A stretch of 64,000 nt of DNA from Mactromeris polynyma (taxonomy: Eukaryota; Mollusca; Bivalvia; Venerida; Mactridae): the NCBI GenBank assembly GCA_032209605.1, contig JASFXZ010000035.1, positions 1,741,001 to 1,805,000 on the forward strand, in the 5' to 3' direction. Shown one piece after another: positions 63,655 to 64,000 of this stretch. Both the position numbers and the translations under genes were made by a program. Position 1 is the stretch's first letter. Each line of letters opens with the position of its first letter. Below the pieces are notes generated by a model. It searched no databases. It saw only the letters and a program-made list of their open reading frames with translations, and was not told the origin of the DNA.

Positions 63655-64000
63655 CTACAATAGAGTACATGGTACATAGGTTAAAATGTTACAAGAGCAA
63701 TATATTTGGAACATAAACAGTACAGAGGTGCTTTTTTACTGGCCCAGTTTGGCCCCATTCTTGATGCAAAAATAGGGTCAATTTTTTTCCAATCTCACGA
63801 AAAAAAAAATTCACATTTGATTAATTTCGATTGAAAAATTACACAAATAACAGGTCAGACACATCAGAAGTACAAAGTTTTTATTCTGAATTATAATGAG
63901 TTCAAATATACTTGTTGATACATATTTTCAAAATCCCAATAAGAACTTAGAAAAACCCAAGAAAAAGCCCAGCATTATTTAACACTGGGCTTTACTGGAC
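63655..64000. other. Intron of the TIR gene at the window edge
   Basis: No further exon is visible before the edge. AT-rich, with an A-run near 63800. Confidence 0.5.

Overview
This looks like AT-rich, intron-rich invertebrate nuclear DNA, most likely from a bivalve or related mollusc. The evidence is canonical GT-AG exons, tRNA-derived SINEs ending in a CCGCCGTATATxACTG-type tail, LINE fragments, many MITE-like inverted repeats and many minisatellites. The lineage is inferred from the repeat types and the gene families; no species can be named from the sequence.

About two thirds of the window (about 4-46 kb) holds a locally duplicated family encoding a predicted eight-pass membrane protein that I do not recognise by name. 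Each gene has a tiny start exon (ATG plus 7 nt), then exons A (194 nt), B (81 nt), C (399 nt) and D (717 or 777 nt). Exon D ends in an Ala/Lys/Thr-rich tail, a short coiled coil and a PPSY/PPNY motif. Copy 1 (4305-9245, +) has exons A-D but no start exon that I could find. Copy 2 (18083-24185, +) is complete. Copy 3 (25908-29512, +) is a wreck that keeps only the promoter, a mutated start exon (ATG to ATA) and a frameshifted exon D. Copy 4 (34276-45956, -) is complete and tail-to-tail with the others. The two halves of the protein look like an internal duplication, and the same phase-0 intron position recurs in both.

The right end (56557-63654, -) holds the last seven exons of a TIR-domain gene whose C-terminal module resembles SAM. 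It continues beyond the right edge. One of its introns holds a 64-bp minisatellite built from the gene's own splice acceptor, and another holds a 40-bp minisatellite.

Between these genes lie a broken OTU/vertnin-like gene whose middle is a 27-bp minisatellite coding nine-residue repeats (11.7-13.8 kb, -), a candidate small secreted-peptide gene (15.5-15.8 kb, -), two LINE remnants (1-1680 and 32095-34199, both -), and a THAP-type DNA transposon relic of about 4.9 kb inside intron 1 of copy 4. There is also a regular array of inverted CCAAT boxes (50.2-50.6 kb), three SINE types, several MITE families, and an unclassified interspersed repeat (called R1 here) with more than ten copies. No bacterial features, rRNA genes, CRISPR arrays or clearly functional tRNA genes were seen.
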